From: Syntrophobacteraceae bacterium
GTDB lineage: Bacteria; Desulfobacterota; Syntrophobacteria; Syntrophobacterales; Syntrophobacteraceae
NCBI GenBank assembly: GCA_025453975.1
Contig: JALOPI010000002.1
Location: 62,001-126,000, forward strand
Length of the DNA: 64,000 nt
Direction: 5' to 3'
In this document: positions 18,297 to 26,700 of the stretch, piece by piece
Position numbering within the stretch: the stretch's first letter is position 1
Layout: every line of letters starts with the position of its first letter
Translations under genes and position numbers: made by a program
Notes under the pieces: generated by a model
Database searches by the model: none
What the model was told of the DNA's origin: nothing
Seen by the model: the letters and a program-made list of their open reading frames with translations, nothing else

Positions 18297-18461
18297 ATGA
18301 AGTGCGATGAAAGAAGCTGTTCCTTCGAGGGCAACTGCTACTCGGAGGGCTCGGAGGTTTGTGGGGCTGAGATCGATTTCGGCCATTGCTGGGTGTGCAA
18401 AGGCGGCGAGCTGGAGTACAGCCCGCGGCTGGTGAGTCGGAATTACCCCGAGCGGCTGTAA
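18297..18461 (+). CDS. Cys-rich mini-protein, 54 aa
   Basis: MKCDERSCSFEGNCYSEGSEVCGAEIDFGHCWVCKGGELEYSPRLVSRNYPERL; six Cys; AGGGAGGA upstream. Confidence 0.5.
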   Translation: MKCDERSCSFEGNCYSEGSEVCGAEIDFGHCWVCKGGELEYSPRLVSRNYPERL

Positions 18462-18699
18462 CGACCAGCCCCTGTTGAACCGTTCTTGAAAATCGTGGGC
18501 GGCGACGGGCCGCATCGTGGCCGCCCACCTGCCGTTCGCGCTGGATTGGCTGTTGAGCCACCATCCCGGGCTGCTTGTCTTCCTGGACCTGGTCATGGGC
18601 GACGGATCCCATGCGCCACCTCTCTTCTCCGCCGAACAACCTGGATGGCCCTGGCTGCAAAGCAGGTGAAGCCTCTCATCGCGTCAGGAGGAGGGACTT

Positions 18700-19659
18700 A
18701 TGGAGGTGTCTCGTCAGCTGGCCGCAAGGCTCACGACCAAGTACCCCATGCTGCAGCATTTCACGGACCGGCCTTTCGGAATCGAGATCGAATTCTACGG
18801 CCTGAAGTACTATATGCTGCCGCCGGATAACGGCATCATCAAGCCTTACAACATCCATTCCCGGGCCCGGGACGGAAGGGATGTTCCTCAACTGCTGAGG
18901 GATCGCGGGCTCGAGCTGGGCGTTGACAGCGGCTCGTGGCATTTCGAGGAGGATACCTCCATCGTGCACCGGGGTGGAGTGGAGCTCGTCAGTCCCATTC
19001 TTCGGGGTTTCGATGGTCTGATTCAGGCCCACCGCTTCTTTGAGCTGCTGGGGGAGATCGAGGGCGTTGAAATCGATGCCTCCTGCGGCTTTCATGTCCA
19101 CCACGGGGTGGATGCCGGAACCTTCGGGTGCCCGGAGCTGAAGCAGCTGGTCAGGATCGTCTACGCCATCGAGGATTACGTATTCATGCTCATCGGGGGA
19201 GGCCGGGCCGCCAAGGACACGTGCCGCCCCATGGATTTGAATATCAAGGATCTTCTGGAGCTCAAGGACTGCGAATCCGAATGCGGGGCGGGGGGATGCA
19301 GGATCAAGCAGCTCTGGTACTCCCCCGACAACCGGTATGATCCGAGCCGCGGCAGACCCGATCGGTACGATATGACCCGTTATCACGGGCTCAATCTGCA
19401 CTCCTACTGGTATCGATCCACCATAGAATTCAGATATCACTGTGCCGTGCTGGATAAGATCGACGAAGCCATGCAATGGATCATCTTCACCCAGTTTCTC
19501 GTGAACCTGAGCGAGGGACGCGTGCCCATCATCGATTATCATTCCACCGGAAACAAATGGCTCAAAACGATTTACAGGGTTTATCTGGCTTTTGGACACA
19601 TGAAGCGCATCAGCGGTTGGAAAAAGGCCGAGCCTGGTGTATCGAGGGAAGTGGCTTAG
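18700..19659 (+). CDS. amidoligase-family (COOH-NH2 ligase, Amidoligase_2-like) protein
   Basis: RPFGIEIEFYG, GSWHFEEDTSI, VELVSPILRG, ASCGFHVHHGVD, STIEFRYHCAVLDKIDEAMQWIIFTQFLV. Confidence 0.75.
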   Translation: MEVSRQLAARLTTKYPMLQHFTDRPFGIEIEFYGLKYYMLPPDNGIIKPYNIHSRARDGRDVPQLLRDRGLELGVDSGSWHFEEDTSIVHRGGVELVSPILRGFDGLIQAHRFFELLGEIEGVEIDASCGFHVHHGVDAGTFGCPELKQLVRIVYAIEDYVFMLIGGGRAAKDTCRPMDLNIKDLLELKDCESECGAGGCRIKQLWYSPDNRYDPSRGRPDRYDMTRYHGLNLHSYWYRSTIEFRYHCAVLDKIDEAMQWIIFTQFLVNLSEGRVPIIDYHSTGNKWLKTIYRVYLAFGHMKRISGWKKAEPGVSREVA

Positions 19660-19716
19660 CCGCGGGAGGCGCGGCCGTCTGAGCTGGTGAACCACAGAGC
19701 GGGGGAATGGTCGAGG

Positions 19717-20475
19717 ATGTGCGACATATTCGCGCTGTCGGCTGGAGTCAATTACACGGCCCAGCAGTACCTGCCCATCTTTGCCGAGAAGGGCAAGCAG
19801 AACATGAGCGGCTGGGGAATCGGCTTCTTCCGGGATAAGCATGCCCTGGTGGAGCGGTCTTCGGAGAAGGTCTACGAGAGAGATCAGGTGCATGAGAGCT
19901 TCCAGCGGCTGGCGCGGGTGGTGGACAGCCGCATCATCGTGTCCCACATCAGCTGTCCCCTGAGCGGGGGGAGTCATGCACATCATAATCATCCGTTTTC
20001 TCTGCCTTTTCTGGATCACGAATGGCTCTTCGTGCATGTGGGCATTGTGAAAGGCATCGAGAGCTATGAAACCCGTAACGAGCCCCGGATCGAGGTCGAG
20101 GCTTATCCAGCCCGCATCTTCGAATACCTGAGGGATCAGCTCGTTTCGTACCTCCGCTACACGCCCTACGCGAGCCTCGGCCGATCGCTGGTCAAGGGGA
20201 TCAGAGCCATGCTGGGGGAATACCCGGGCCGGTACTCCTTTTTTCTCGCCAATGAATCCATGCTCTTCGGCTTCTCCAATTTCCGGCAGCTGATGCTCCT
20301 GCGGGAGCTGGAGAGCTTCGGAAACAGCCTGGTCCTCACATCGATCAAGGAGGGGCTGAGCGACAAGGAGTGGGCGGCCATCACACCGGACAAACATTCG
20401 CTGGGAAAGCTCATCGCGGTGGCGGGGCCGGATATACTCTATCTCGGAGACATACCGGAGACTTCCCTGATCTAA
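19717..20475 (+). CDS. class II glutamine amidotransferase (YafJ-like), paralog 1
   Basis: Cys2 N-terminal nucleophile MCDIFALSAG; MSGWGIGFF; SRIIVSHISCP; HHNHPFSLPFLDHEWLFVHVG. Confidence 0.82.
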   Translation: MCDIFALSAGVNYTAQQYLPIFAEKGKQNMSGWGIGFFRDKHALVERSSEKVYERDQVHESFQRLARVVDSRIIVSHISCPLSGGSHAHHNHPFSLPFLDHEWLFVHVGIVKGIESYETRNEPRIEVEAYPARIFEYLRDQLVSYLRYTPYASLGRSLVKGIRAMLGEYPGRYSFFLANESMLFGFSNFRQLMLLRELESFGNSLVLTSIKEGLSDKEWAAITPDKHSLGKLIAVAGPDILYLGDIPETSLI

Positions 20476-20516
20476 CGCGGCCTGATGGCATGCCACCCCT
20501 TTGAAGCCGGTCTCTC

Positions 20517-21263
20517 ATGTGCGACTTATTCGCTCTCTCCGCCTCGACTCATTACTCCGCCCCCAGGTCCCTTCCCATTTTCGCTCTCAAGGCAGGTCGA
20601 AACATGGATGGCTGGGGCATCGGCTATTTCAGGAAGGGCCAGGCCTATGTCGAGAAGTCGGCGGAGCGCGCATACCATGAGGGAAGATTTCACGATAGTT
20701 TTCAAAGACTGGCTCGAGTCATCACCAGTAAGTTCATCATCGCCCATGTCCGACTCCGAACCAGCGGTCCCATCGATGAATGCCATGCCCACCCGTTTGT
20801 CGCTCGAGTGAGGGGGCAGGACTGGATTTTTGCCCACAATGGCAAGGCCCCCGCCATCGAATCGTATCGGGGCCGAACCGTTCATCTGGATGAGGCTGTC
20901 AGTGATTCGGCTCGGGCCTTCGAGTATCTTCTGGACGGAATCTGGAGCCGCTATGAAGACCTGAGGGGAGTCCCGGGCCTGTTTTCGGCCGTGGCCGAGA
21001 CCTCGAGCCATCTGGTGCGCGATTACCCGGGGTCCTATAACTACTTTCTCACCAATGGATGGGTCCTTTTCGCCTTCAGCAACCATCGACAGTTCATGTT
21101 GCTGAAGGACAGCCGGAACCTGGAGGGGGGATTGCTGGTGACCACGGTGGAGCGGGGCCTGAGCGGGGAGAATTGGGAGAGGGTGGCCCGGCAGCCGCAA
21201 TCCAGGGGGATGCTCATGGCCATCGTGGGGAGCGACATCGTGATGAGGGAGGACGTCCCCTGA
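20517..21263 (+). CDS. class II glutamine amidotransferase (YafJ-like), paralog 2
   Basis: MCDLFALSAS; MDGWGIGYF; FIIAHVRLRTSG; CHAHPFVARVRGQDWIFAHNGK. Confidence 0.85.
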   Translation: MCDLFALSASTHYSAPRSLPIFALKAGRNMDGWGIGYFRKGQAYVEKSAERAYHEGRFHDSFQRLARVITSKFIIAHVRLRTSGPIDECHAHPFVARVRGQDWIFAHNGKAPAIESYRGRTVHLDEAVSDSARAFEYLLDGIWSRYEDLRGVPGLFSAVAETSSHLVRDYPGSYNYFLTNGWVLFAFSNHRQFMLLKDSRNLEGGLLVTTVERGLSGENWERVARQPQSRGMLMAIVGSDIVMREDVP

Positions 21264-21267
21264 GAGC

Positions 21268-21398
21268 GAGGCTGTCGGAAAACACTTCGCTGTCATTTCC
21301 AATGGAGCGTTGCCTGGAGAGAAATCTCGAAAATTGGGAATGTTCCTGCGAGCACAATTTCTCTCTATCGATCGGAATGACAGTTCCTGGACAGCCTT
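21268..21398. repeat. palindromic intergenic element, arms GAGGCTGTC / GGACAGCCTT
   Basis: Outer arms GAGGCTGTC...GGACAGCCT, inner arms TGTCATTTCC...GGAATGACA; similar plan at 53357-53492. Confidence 0.55.
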
Positions 21399-21436
21399 CC
21401 GGGCGAAGCGCCCGAAAACCCGTTGAGGCGGTTCCG

Positions 21437-21622
21437 TCAGTGGACTTCCATGTCCGTGTCGTGGCTCATGCAGTCCCAAACGCCCTTGGGGTCGCATTCC
21501 CGGCAGTGGAAGTGGTCGCCGTAGAGCAGTCGATGCTCGTAGCGGATGGAATCCTCGAGAGGCAGTCGGACTCCGCAGTGGGCACAGGTGACGAACGTGG
21601 GGCTCTTCTCGTCCATGATCAT
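21437..21622 (-). CDS. small zinc-ribbon-like protein, 61 aa
   Basis: TCAHCGVRLPLEDSIRYEHRLLYGDHFHCRECDPKG: CxxC...CxxC. Confidence 0.5.
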   Translation of the reverse strand: MIMDEKSPTFVTCAHCGVRLPLEDSIRYEHRLLYGDHFHCRECDPKGVWDCMSHDTDMEVH

Positions 21623-21750
21623 GGCCTTGGTGTGAATTCACGACGGACCGCGGCTTGAAAGCCGCCAACGAGCTGACGGGCACGCGGCGACCAGCGAGCT
21701 CCATTCATACCTGCAGCCTGCCCCCGCGCGGGCAAGCACCCATGGCGATG

Positions 21751-22029
21751 CTACGGCCTGGTGGGGCTTTTGGGCTTGTGCAGAGGCAATCCGTAGAGGG
21801 TATCGATGTAGAACAGGCAGTTTTCGGGCCCCAGCTCGGCCACTTCCCGACGAAAGCGCCTGCAGATGGCGAGGCCTTTTTCCCGCGCTCCTTCGGGAAA
21901 CCCCGGCTCGTCGGACAAATAGCGCTGTTCAATCTGGTCGAGGGTTTTCATGTACTCTTCGTAGGTGATTTCCTCGAGCGCCACGGCACCTCCTCCAGGG
22001 GCGCGGCAGGCCAGTCTGCCGCGCCTCAT
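21751..22029 (-). CDS. hypothetical protein
   Basis: ALEEITYEEYMKTLDQIEQRYLSDEPGFPEGAREKGLAICRRFRREVAELGPENCLFYIDTLYGLP; true start probably the GTG giving VALEEITY, downstream of the listed ORF start. Confidence 0.5.
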   Translation of the reverse strand: MRRGRLACRAPGGGAVALEEITYEEYMKTLDQIEQRYLSDEPGFPEGAREKGLAICRRFRREVAELGPENCLFYIDTLYGLPLHKPKSPTRP

Positions 22030-22091
22030 CTCACTTCAACGGGCCTTTTCACTGAACCTGCGCCATCCACATTGGATAGGGATGCACGGGC

Positions 22092-22316
22092 TCAGCTGCC
22101 GTCCTTCATGGCATCCTCGAACCGCCCGAGGGCGCTCCTCGCTTCGGCAATCAAATTGTAGAAAGCCTCCGACTGGTGATGGTCCACGCCGCCACAGCCC
22201 ATGCTCCCCACCTTGTCGAAGACGTCCTCGGAATCGATGTAGGTGACGAGCGCCCTGGAGGCCTCATAAAGCTTCAAGGTATGGTCGTTCATCTCCGTCT
22301 GCTCCCACAGGCTCAT
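22092..22316 (-). CDS. hypothetical protein, about 74 aa
   Basis: MSLWEQTEMNDHTLKLYEASRALVTYIDSEDVFDKVGSMGCGG...; ATGA overlap with upstream MBL-TPR gene. Confidence 0.55.
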   Translation of the reverse strand: MSLWEQTEMNDHTLKLYEASRALVTYIDSEDVFDKVGSMGCGGVDHHQSEAFYNLIAEARSALGRFEDAMKDGS

Positions 22317-23578
22317 GTCGTTTGGCCGGGGCCGCCCCCCTGGCGTTGGCGTGCCCCTTGATCCACCTCGGTCTTGAATCGAGCCAGAAACTCGGATTTG
22401 AATACGTCGATGGCCATGGCCTCGGCATGGCGACCCAGAAAGAAGAGCGCCATCCCCTTGAAAATGCGGGCTTCGGTCAGATCCGGGCTCAGGGCCAGGG
22501 CCTTGTCGAAGCAGGGAAGGCTGTCCTCGTGCCGGCCCATTCCCAGCAGGGCCTGCCCCCTGGCCGTCAGGACGTGGGCGTCGTCGGGCTGCCGGATGAG
22601 GATTCGGTCCAGGATGTCCATGGCCTCGGCGCACCGGCCCATGTCGTTGAGCGCCAGGGCTTTCAGCTGCAGCGCAGGGGGGTTTTCGGGCCTCAGGAGG
22701 AGCTCCTTGTCGCAGCAGTAGACCACCTCCTCCAGCAGCCCCCGCCCGGCCAGGAGCCTGGCCCCTTCCATCCAGGTCATCCGGCCGTCCTCGGGGACCT
22801 CGATGATCTTCATCATGACCCCTTCATAGGTTTCCTCCACGGCGCGCCGACCCGTCATCGCCACGGGCACGCCATGTCCCGGGAGGACGTGAGCGATGTC
22901 CCGCCTGAGGAGCTGTTTCAAGCCGTGGAGATAGTGGTCGAGCTGCCCACCGGCGGACTTGTCGGCGTCGCCGATGGCTTCGGCCAGGACGGTATCCCCG
23001 GTGATGACCGTTCGCGTCGGCTCGTGATACAGGCAGATCCCGTCGATGGTGTGGCCAGGGGTGTGGATCACTTCCCACGGGAAACCGCTCAGGTCGACGA
23101 CTTCTCCGCCCTTCAGCTCCGTGGGGGGGAACCCGACTTCCGTGACCATCTGCTTGAATTCCGCCGGCCCGCCAGCGTGCATGAGGATCTCGATCCCCTT
23201 TCCTTCCATGATGGGGGGATAGCGCAGAAGCTCGAAAACCCCCATGCAGTGATCGCGGTGGCCGTGGGTGAGCACGATCTTGCGGATGTCGAGGGGGCTG
23301 TAGCCCAGTTTTTCCAGCTCGGCGAAAATGGTGTAGTCGTTGCCGGGGTCCACGAGAGTCAGGTAGCTCCCCGCCAGGACATAGACATTGCTGGAATGAT
23401 GGTAGCCGATGAGAAACCTGCTGTTTTCGAATACCGGGTGCTCAACCTTCAATATGTGACCGATGGAGAGCCAGCCGGGGTGGTTGGGCTCTTCCTCGGG
23501 AAGCTCAGCGTTTTCAAAGAGACCGTGGAATCCGTGGGGGTTGTCCCGAGCGTCCTCGTCGTTCCGATGCTGTGTCAT
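22313..23578 (-). CDS. MBL-fold metallohydrolase fused to C-terminal TPR repeats
   Basis: KIVLTHGHRDHCMGVFE, VIHTPGHTIDGICLY, VLPGHG; then ALQLKALALNDMGRCAEAMDILDRILIRQPDDAHVLTARGQALLGMGRHEDSLPCFDKALALSPD. Confidence 0.85.
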   Translation of the reverse strand: MTQHRNDEDARDNPHGFHGLFENAELPEEEPNHPGWLSIGHILKVEHPVFENSRFLIGYHHSSNVYVLAGSYLTLVDPGNDYTIFAELEKLGYSPLDIRKIVLTHGHRDHCMGVFELLRYPPIMEGKGIEILMHAGGPAEFKQMVTEVGFPPTELKGGEVVDLSGFPWEVIHTPGHTIDGICLYHEPTRTVITGDTVLAEAIGDADKSAGGQLDHYLHGLKQLLRRDIAHVLPGHGVPVAMTGRRAVEETYEGVMMKIIEVPEDGRMTWMEGARLLAGRGLLEEVVYCCDKELLLRPENPPALQLKALALNDMGRCAEAMDILDRILIRQPDDAHVLTARGQALLGMGRHEDSLPCFDKALALSPDLTEARIFKGMALFFLGRHAEAMAIDVFKSEFLARFKTEVDQGARQRQGGGPGQTT

Positions 23579-23814
23579 GTCGCGTCCTCGATCCCCGTGG
23601 TTGGTGGCTGCCTGCATGCCGGCCGCGGCCCTGACGCTGCAAAACCTGCTGGGCGGTCGCCCTCCGGCAGCAAGGGGTTTTCGGTCGGCGAACCTTTCAT
23701 CCCATAGCACAAAAGACCCCCTCCCCGGCAAGGCCGAAAAGGGGGCTGGATGGTCAAGGGCCCTCCAGCCATGGCTTCATGAGGGGAGAGCCCCGTGAAA
23801 CCCACATGGAGCGT

Positions 23815-24237
23815 CTAGCCGATGTAGTCCAGGGTGTAGCCCATCTTCATCTTGTCCGTGGGCCACCACTTCTTGCTGATCTTCACCTCGCCGGGATAGA
23901 CCGCCTTGCCGTCGATCTTGTCGATTTCCAGCTCGATGAAGTGGAACTCCGTCAGCATGTATTTCTTGATGATTTCGGCGGGGATCAGAACGACGAGTCC
24001 CGTCTCCTTGCCGCACTCCCATTCGAAGGCCTCATTGGGCACCGCCACCTCCTGGCCGGTCTTGCCCGAGTAAATCTTGAGCAGCGTGCCCTCGACCTTC
24101 ATTCTGGGCTTCATGCCGAACTCGGCGTACAGCTCGTCGGATATGTGCCACCAACAGGCTCTGGCATTGGCGGCGGTGTATGCTTTGACGAGCATGGGGT
24201 CAAAGCCGCAGACCACCACACGGCATTTTTCAGGCAT
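23815..24237 (-). CDS. hypothetical protein, 140 aa, CoA-transferase cluster
   Basis: MPEKCRVVVCGFDPMLVKAYTAANARACWWHISDELYAEFGMKPRMKVEGTLLKIYSGKTGQEVAVP...; GGAGGTA RBS. Confidence 0.65.
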   Translation of the reverse strand: MPEKCRVVVCGFDPMLVKAYTAANARACWWHISDELYAEFGMKPRMKVEGTLLKIYSGKTGQEVAVPNEAFEWECGKETGLVVLIPAEIIKKYMLTEFHFIELEIDKIDGKAVYPGEVKISKKWWPTDKMKMGYTLDYIG

Positions 24238-24250
24238 AGATACCTCCTTT

Positions 24251-24530
24251 TCAGCTATTTCCGGTCTCCACTCCCGACAACTGGACGCGAAGAACCTCGA
24301 CCTGGCCTAAGCAGTAGACCATGAACTCAGTGGCCTCGGAGCTGGTCAGGTGGTTGGTCTCGTACAGCCTCCTGACGTAGGGATAGAGGTTCGTCTGGAT
24401 CTCCTCCCGGAGCTCCAGCAGAACGTGCTCATTATCCCCGTCGGGCTCGGCCCAGCTCATGAAACTGTCTTTCCAGTTGTTCAACATCCCCCTGAGGACT
24501 TCGAGCTCCCTGACGACTTTTTCATCCATG
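24251..24530 (-). CDS. hypothetical protein, 92 aa, CoA-transferase cluster
   Basis: MDEKVVRELEVLRGMLNNWKDSFMSWAEPDGDNEHVLLELREEIQTNLYPYVRRLYETNHLTSSEATEFMVYCLGQVEVLRVQL... Confidence 0.6.
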
Positions 24531-24767
24531 CTAGGTCTTTTTCCTCGCTTCAAACGCATAGCATTTCCGGACCACGTTGAAGTCCGCCACGCACCAGTAA
24601 TGGGGCCAGTGGATCTTCTTGCACCAGCCGATGATGTCCGCCGGCGGGAACTTGGAGTCCTTGAGGACCGGCTTCAAATGCTTGCAGTTCCAACAGACAT
24701 GGGAAGTCTGTTTTTCCGGGATCAATACAGTATCCAGGAATTCTTCCGGGGTCAGGTCCTGAGTCAT
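24531..24767 (-). CDS. small Cys-rich protein, 78 aa, CoA-transferase cluster
   Basis: MTQDLTPEEFLDTVLIPEKQTSHVCWNCKHLKPVLKDSKFPPADIIGWCKKIHWPHYWCVADFNVVRKCYAFEARKKT; CxxC plus further Cys. Confidence 0.6.
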   Translation of the reverse strand: MTQDLTPEEFLDTVLIPEKQTSHVCWNCKHLKPVLKDSKFPPADIIGWCKKIHWPHYWCVADFNVVRKCYAFEARKKT

Positions 24768-24786
24768 GCAATGCTCCTTTCTTCAG

Positions 24787-25272
24787 CTACCAGTCCTTGA
24801 CTTCGCCCGCGGCGAGCTTCTTCTGGTACTCCTCCCAGACTTCGGGCGAGAGTTTCTGGATGTCCCAGTTGAAGCCGAAGCTTCCGGCCAGGCCGGCCGA
24901 AGGCGGCTGGGGCCGCCATCCCCGGACGGGCCTTCCCCGGATGCTGAATTTCACCATGTCGGCGACGCCCTTGAGCTGCGCCCTGGGCTTGCACTCGTAA
25001 GGCCGCGTCCGCCCCTCGACGCCGGGCCGGTAGTTGGAGTAGCCGTCATAGGGCTTGTCCGCGTAGAGCGGCATGATGTCAGGCTTCTCGCCGAGTCTTT
25101 CCTCGGGACCCTTGTACATGAACCCCTGGATCATGTGGATGTAATAGACCGTTCCACACTCGGCACAGTTGATTTTGCCCTCCCAGTTCCAGAAGCAGTA
25201 GGGATCCAGGTAGTTGATGGTGTCGCAAGGCTTTCCACCCACTTCTTTCTTGCACCAAATGATGTCACACAC
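24787..25272 (-). CDS. hypothetical Cys-containing protein, 161 aa, CoA-transferase cluster
   Basis: MCDIIWCKKEVGGKPCDTINYLDPYCFWNWEGKINCAECGTVYYIHMIQGFMYKG...; GGAGG RBS. Confidence 0.6.
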   Translation of the reverse strand: MCDIIWCKKEVGGKPCDTINYLDPYCFWNWEGKINCAECGTVYYIHMIQGFMYKGPEERLGEKPDIMPLYADKPYDGYSNYRPGVEGRTRPYECKPRAQLKGVADMVKFSIRGRPVRGWRPQPPSAGLAGSFGFNWDIQKLSPEVWEEYQKKLAAGEVKDW

Positions 25273-25284
25273 GGTCGCCTCCTT

Positions 25285-26700
25285 CTAGATGTAGGCCTTG
25301 TCGTACCACTCTTTGATCTTGGAGAGCGGGATGCCGAGCATGTCGTGGTAGATCTTCTTGTTGTCGGCTCCCACGGGACGCCAGTGCCAGTTGATACGCC
25401 TCGGGGTCTTCTCCATGTGCCCGCAGCTGTAGCCGGCCTGGAGCAGCATATCGCCGAACAGCGGGTCGTCCAGCCAGCGGACGGTGCCCCTTTCCCGGTA
25501 ATGGGGGCTCTCGTAGGTCTCCCGGTCGTTTCGCACCGGCTCCGCCAGGAGGCCCGCATCGTTCAGGACCTTGCAGACCTGAGAGCGGGACTTGTCGGCC
25601 GCCCAGCGCTCCAGGGCGCCGTAGATCTCCACCTGGGCCTCACCCTCGACGCGGTCCTTGTGGGCCCTGTACTTCTCGTACAGGTGGCTCATGCCCGTGA
25701 TGGCGCACAGCTCCTTGAAATCCGCATCCTGGAACGCGCTGACCATGGCATAGCGCGCACAGAACTTGTCCTGCGGGTTCTCGGCGTCGGGGAAGTCCGA
25801 CTTGCCGCACAGGATGATGCCGTGCACCGCCAGCTGCGTATCCCAGTTCCCCCAGCGCTGCCGCACGATGCCGAACTTGCCGTACATGGTCGTGGTGTAG
25901 CCCAGCATGCGGGTGGGCACCTGCACCTGGGAGAACTCGATCATGGTGCCGAGGCCGGTTTTGCGGCGATGATGGATGGCCGCCAGGATGGAAGCCGTGA
26001 TCATGTTCCCCGACTGCCAGTCGATGACCCAGTTGGAGTGCTTGGTGCAATGGCCGCCCATGAATTCGTGCATGCCGGTGACCGAAGCCAGTCCGGCGTG
26101 GGCCTGCCCCAGGATGTCGTAGGAGCCGCCGAAGATCTTGGGCCCGTACCCGAAGCCCCCGCCCCAGACGTAGATGAAGCGGGGATTGATCTCGCTGAGA
26201 TACCGGTAGCTCATTTTCCATTTGTCGAGGGTCCCCGGCCGATAGAGCTCCGTGAGACCGTCGAACTTCTTCACCAGCCCGTAGAAGATCTCCACCATCT
26301 CGGGGATGTGGTAATCCATGGTGATGAAGTACTTGTTGGGGTTGGCGTTGGTGAATCCCAGCCCCGTGCCCGTCATGGGGCGGGTGTCATGGAGGGGATA
26401 GAGGTAGCACTCGTTGAAGGGAGAGGTGTGCCGCATGGCGTCCCCCATGCGGGGCATCTCGATCTTGACGCACTCCGCCCCCAGCTCCGCCAGGTTGGCC
26501 ACCGAGTGGGGAGTGAAGATGTACATGGTGCAGCTCAGCCACTTGACCCCCTTGAGGGCCGTCGGCTTGGTGTGCTCGTTGCCCACGTCGAAGATCTTCT
26601 TGCAGTACTCCTCGTAGGGCATCTTCCATTCTTCCATCTCACCCTTGCTCTTGGGGCCCGGCAAATCTTCGATGTTCGTGACTCTGGGATCTTTTGCCAT
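25285..26700 (-). CDS. class III (CaiB/BaiF, formyl-CoA transferase type) CoA-transferase, 471 aa
   Basis: [75 protein letters not shown]. Confidence 0.85.
   Translation of the reverse strand: MAKDPRVTNIEDLPGPKSKGEMEEWKMPYEEYCKKIFDVGNEHTKPTALKGVKWLSCTMYIFTPHSVANLAELGAECVKIEMPRMGDAMRHTSPFNECYLYPLHDTRPMTGTGLGFTNANPNKYFITMDYHIPEMVEIFYGLVKKFDGLTELYRPGTLDKWKMSYRYLSEINPRFIYVWGGGFGYGPKIFGGSYDILGQAHAGLASVTGMHEFMGGHCTKHSNWVIDWQSGNMITASILAAIHHRRKTGLGTMIEFSQVQVPTRMLGYTTTMYGKFGIVRQRWGNWDTQLAVHGIILCGKSDFPDAENPQDKFCARYAMVSAFQDADFKELCAITGMSHLYEKYRAHKDRVEGEAQVEIYGALERWAADKSRSQVCKVLNDAGLLAEPVRNDRETYESPHYRERGTVRWLDDPLFGDMLLQAGYSCGHMEKTPRRINWHWRPVGADNKKIYHDMLGIPLSKIKEWYDKAYI

Noticed and set aside
18676-20496. 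606-aa minus-strand ORF opposite the amidoligase and GAT-II genes
   Set aside because: Antisense shadow; plus-strand proteins have clear motifs and start/RBS structure.
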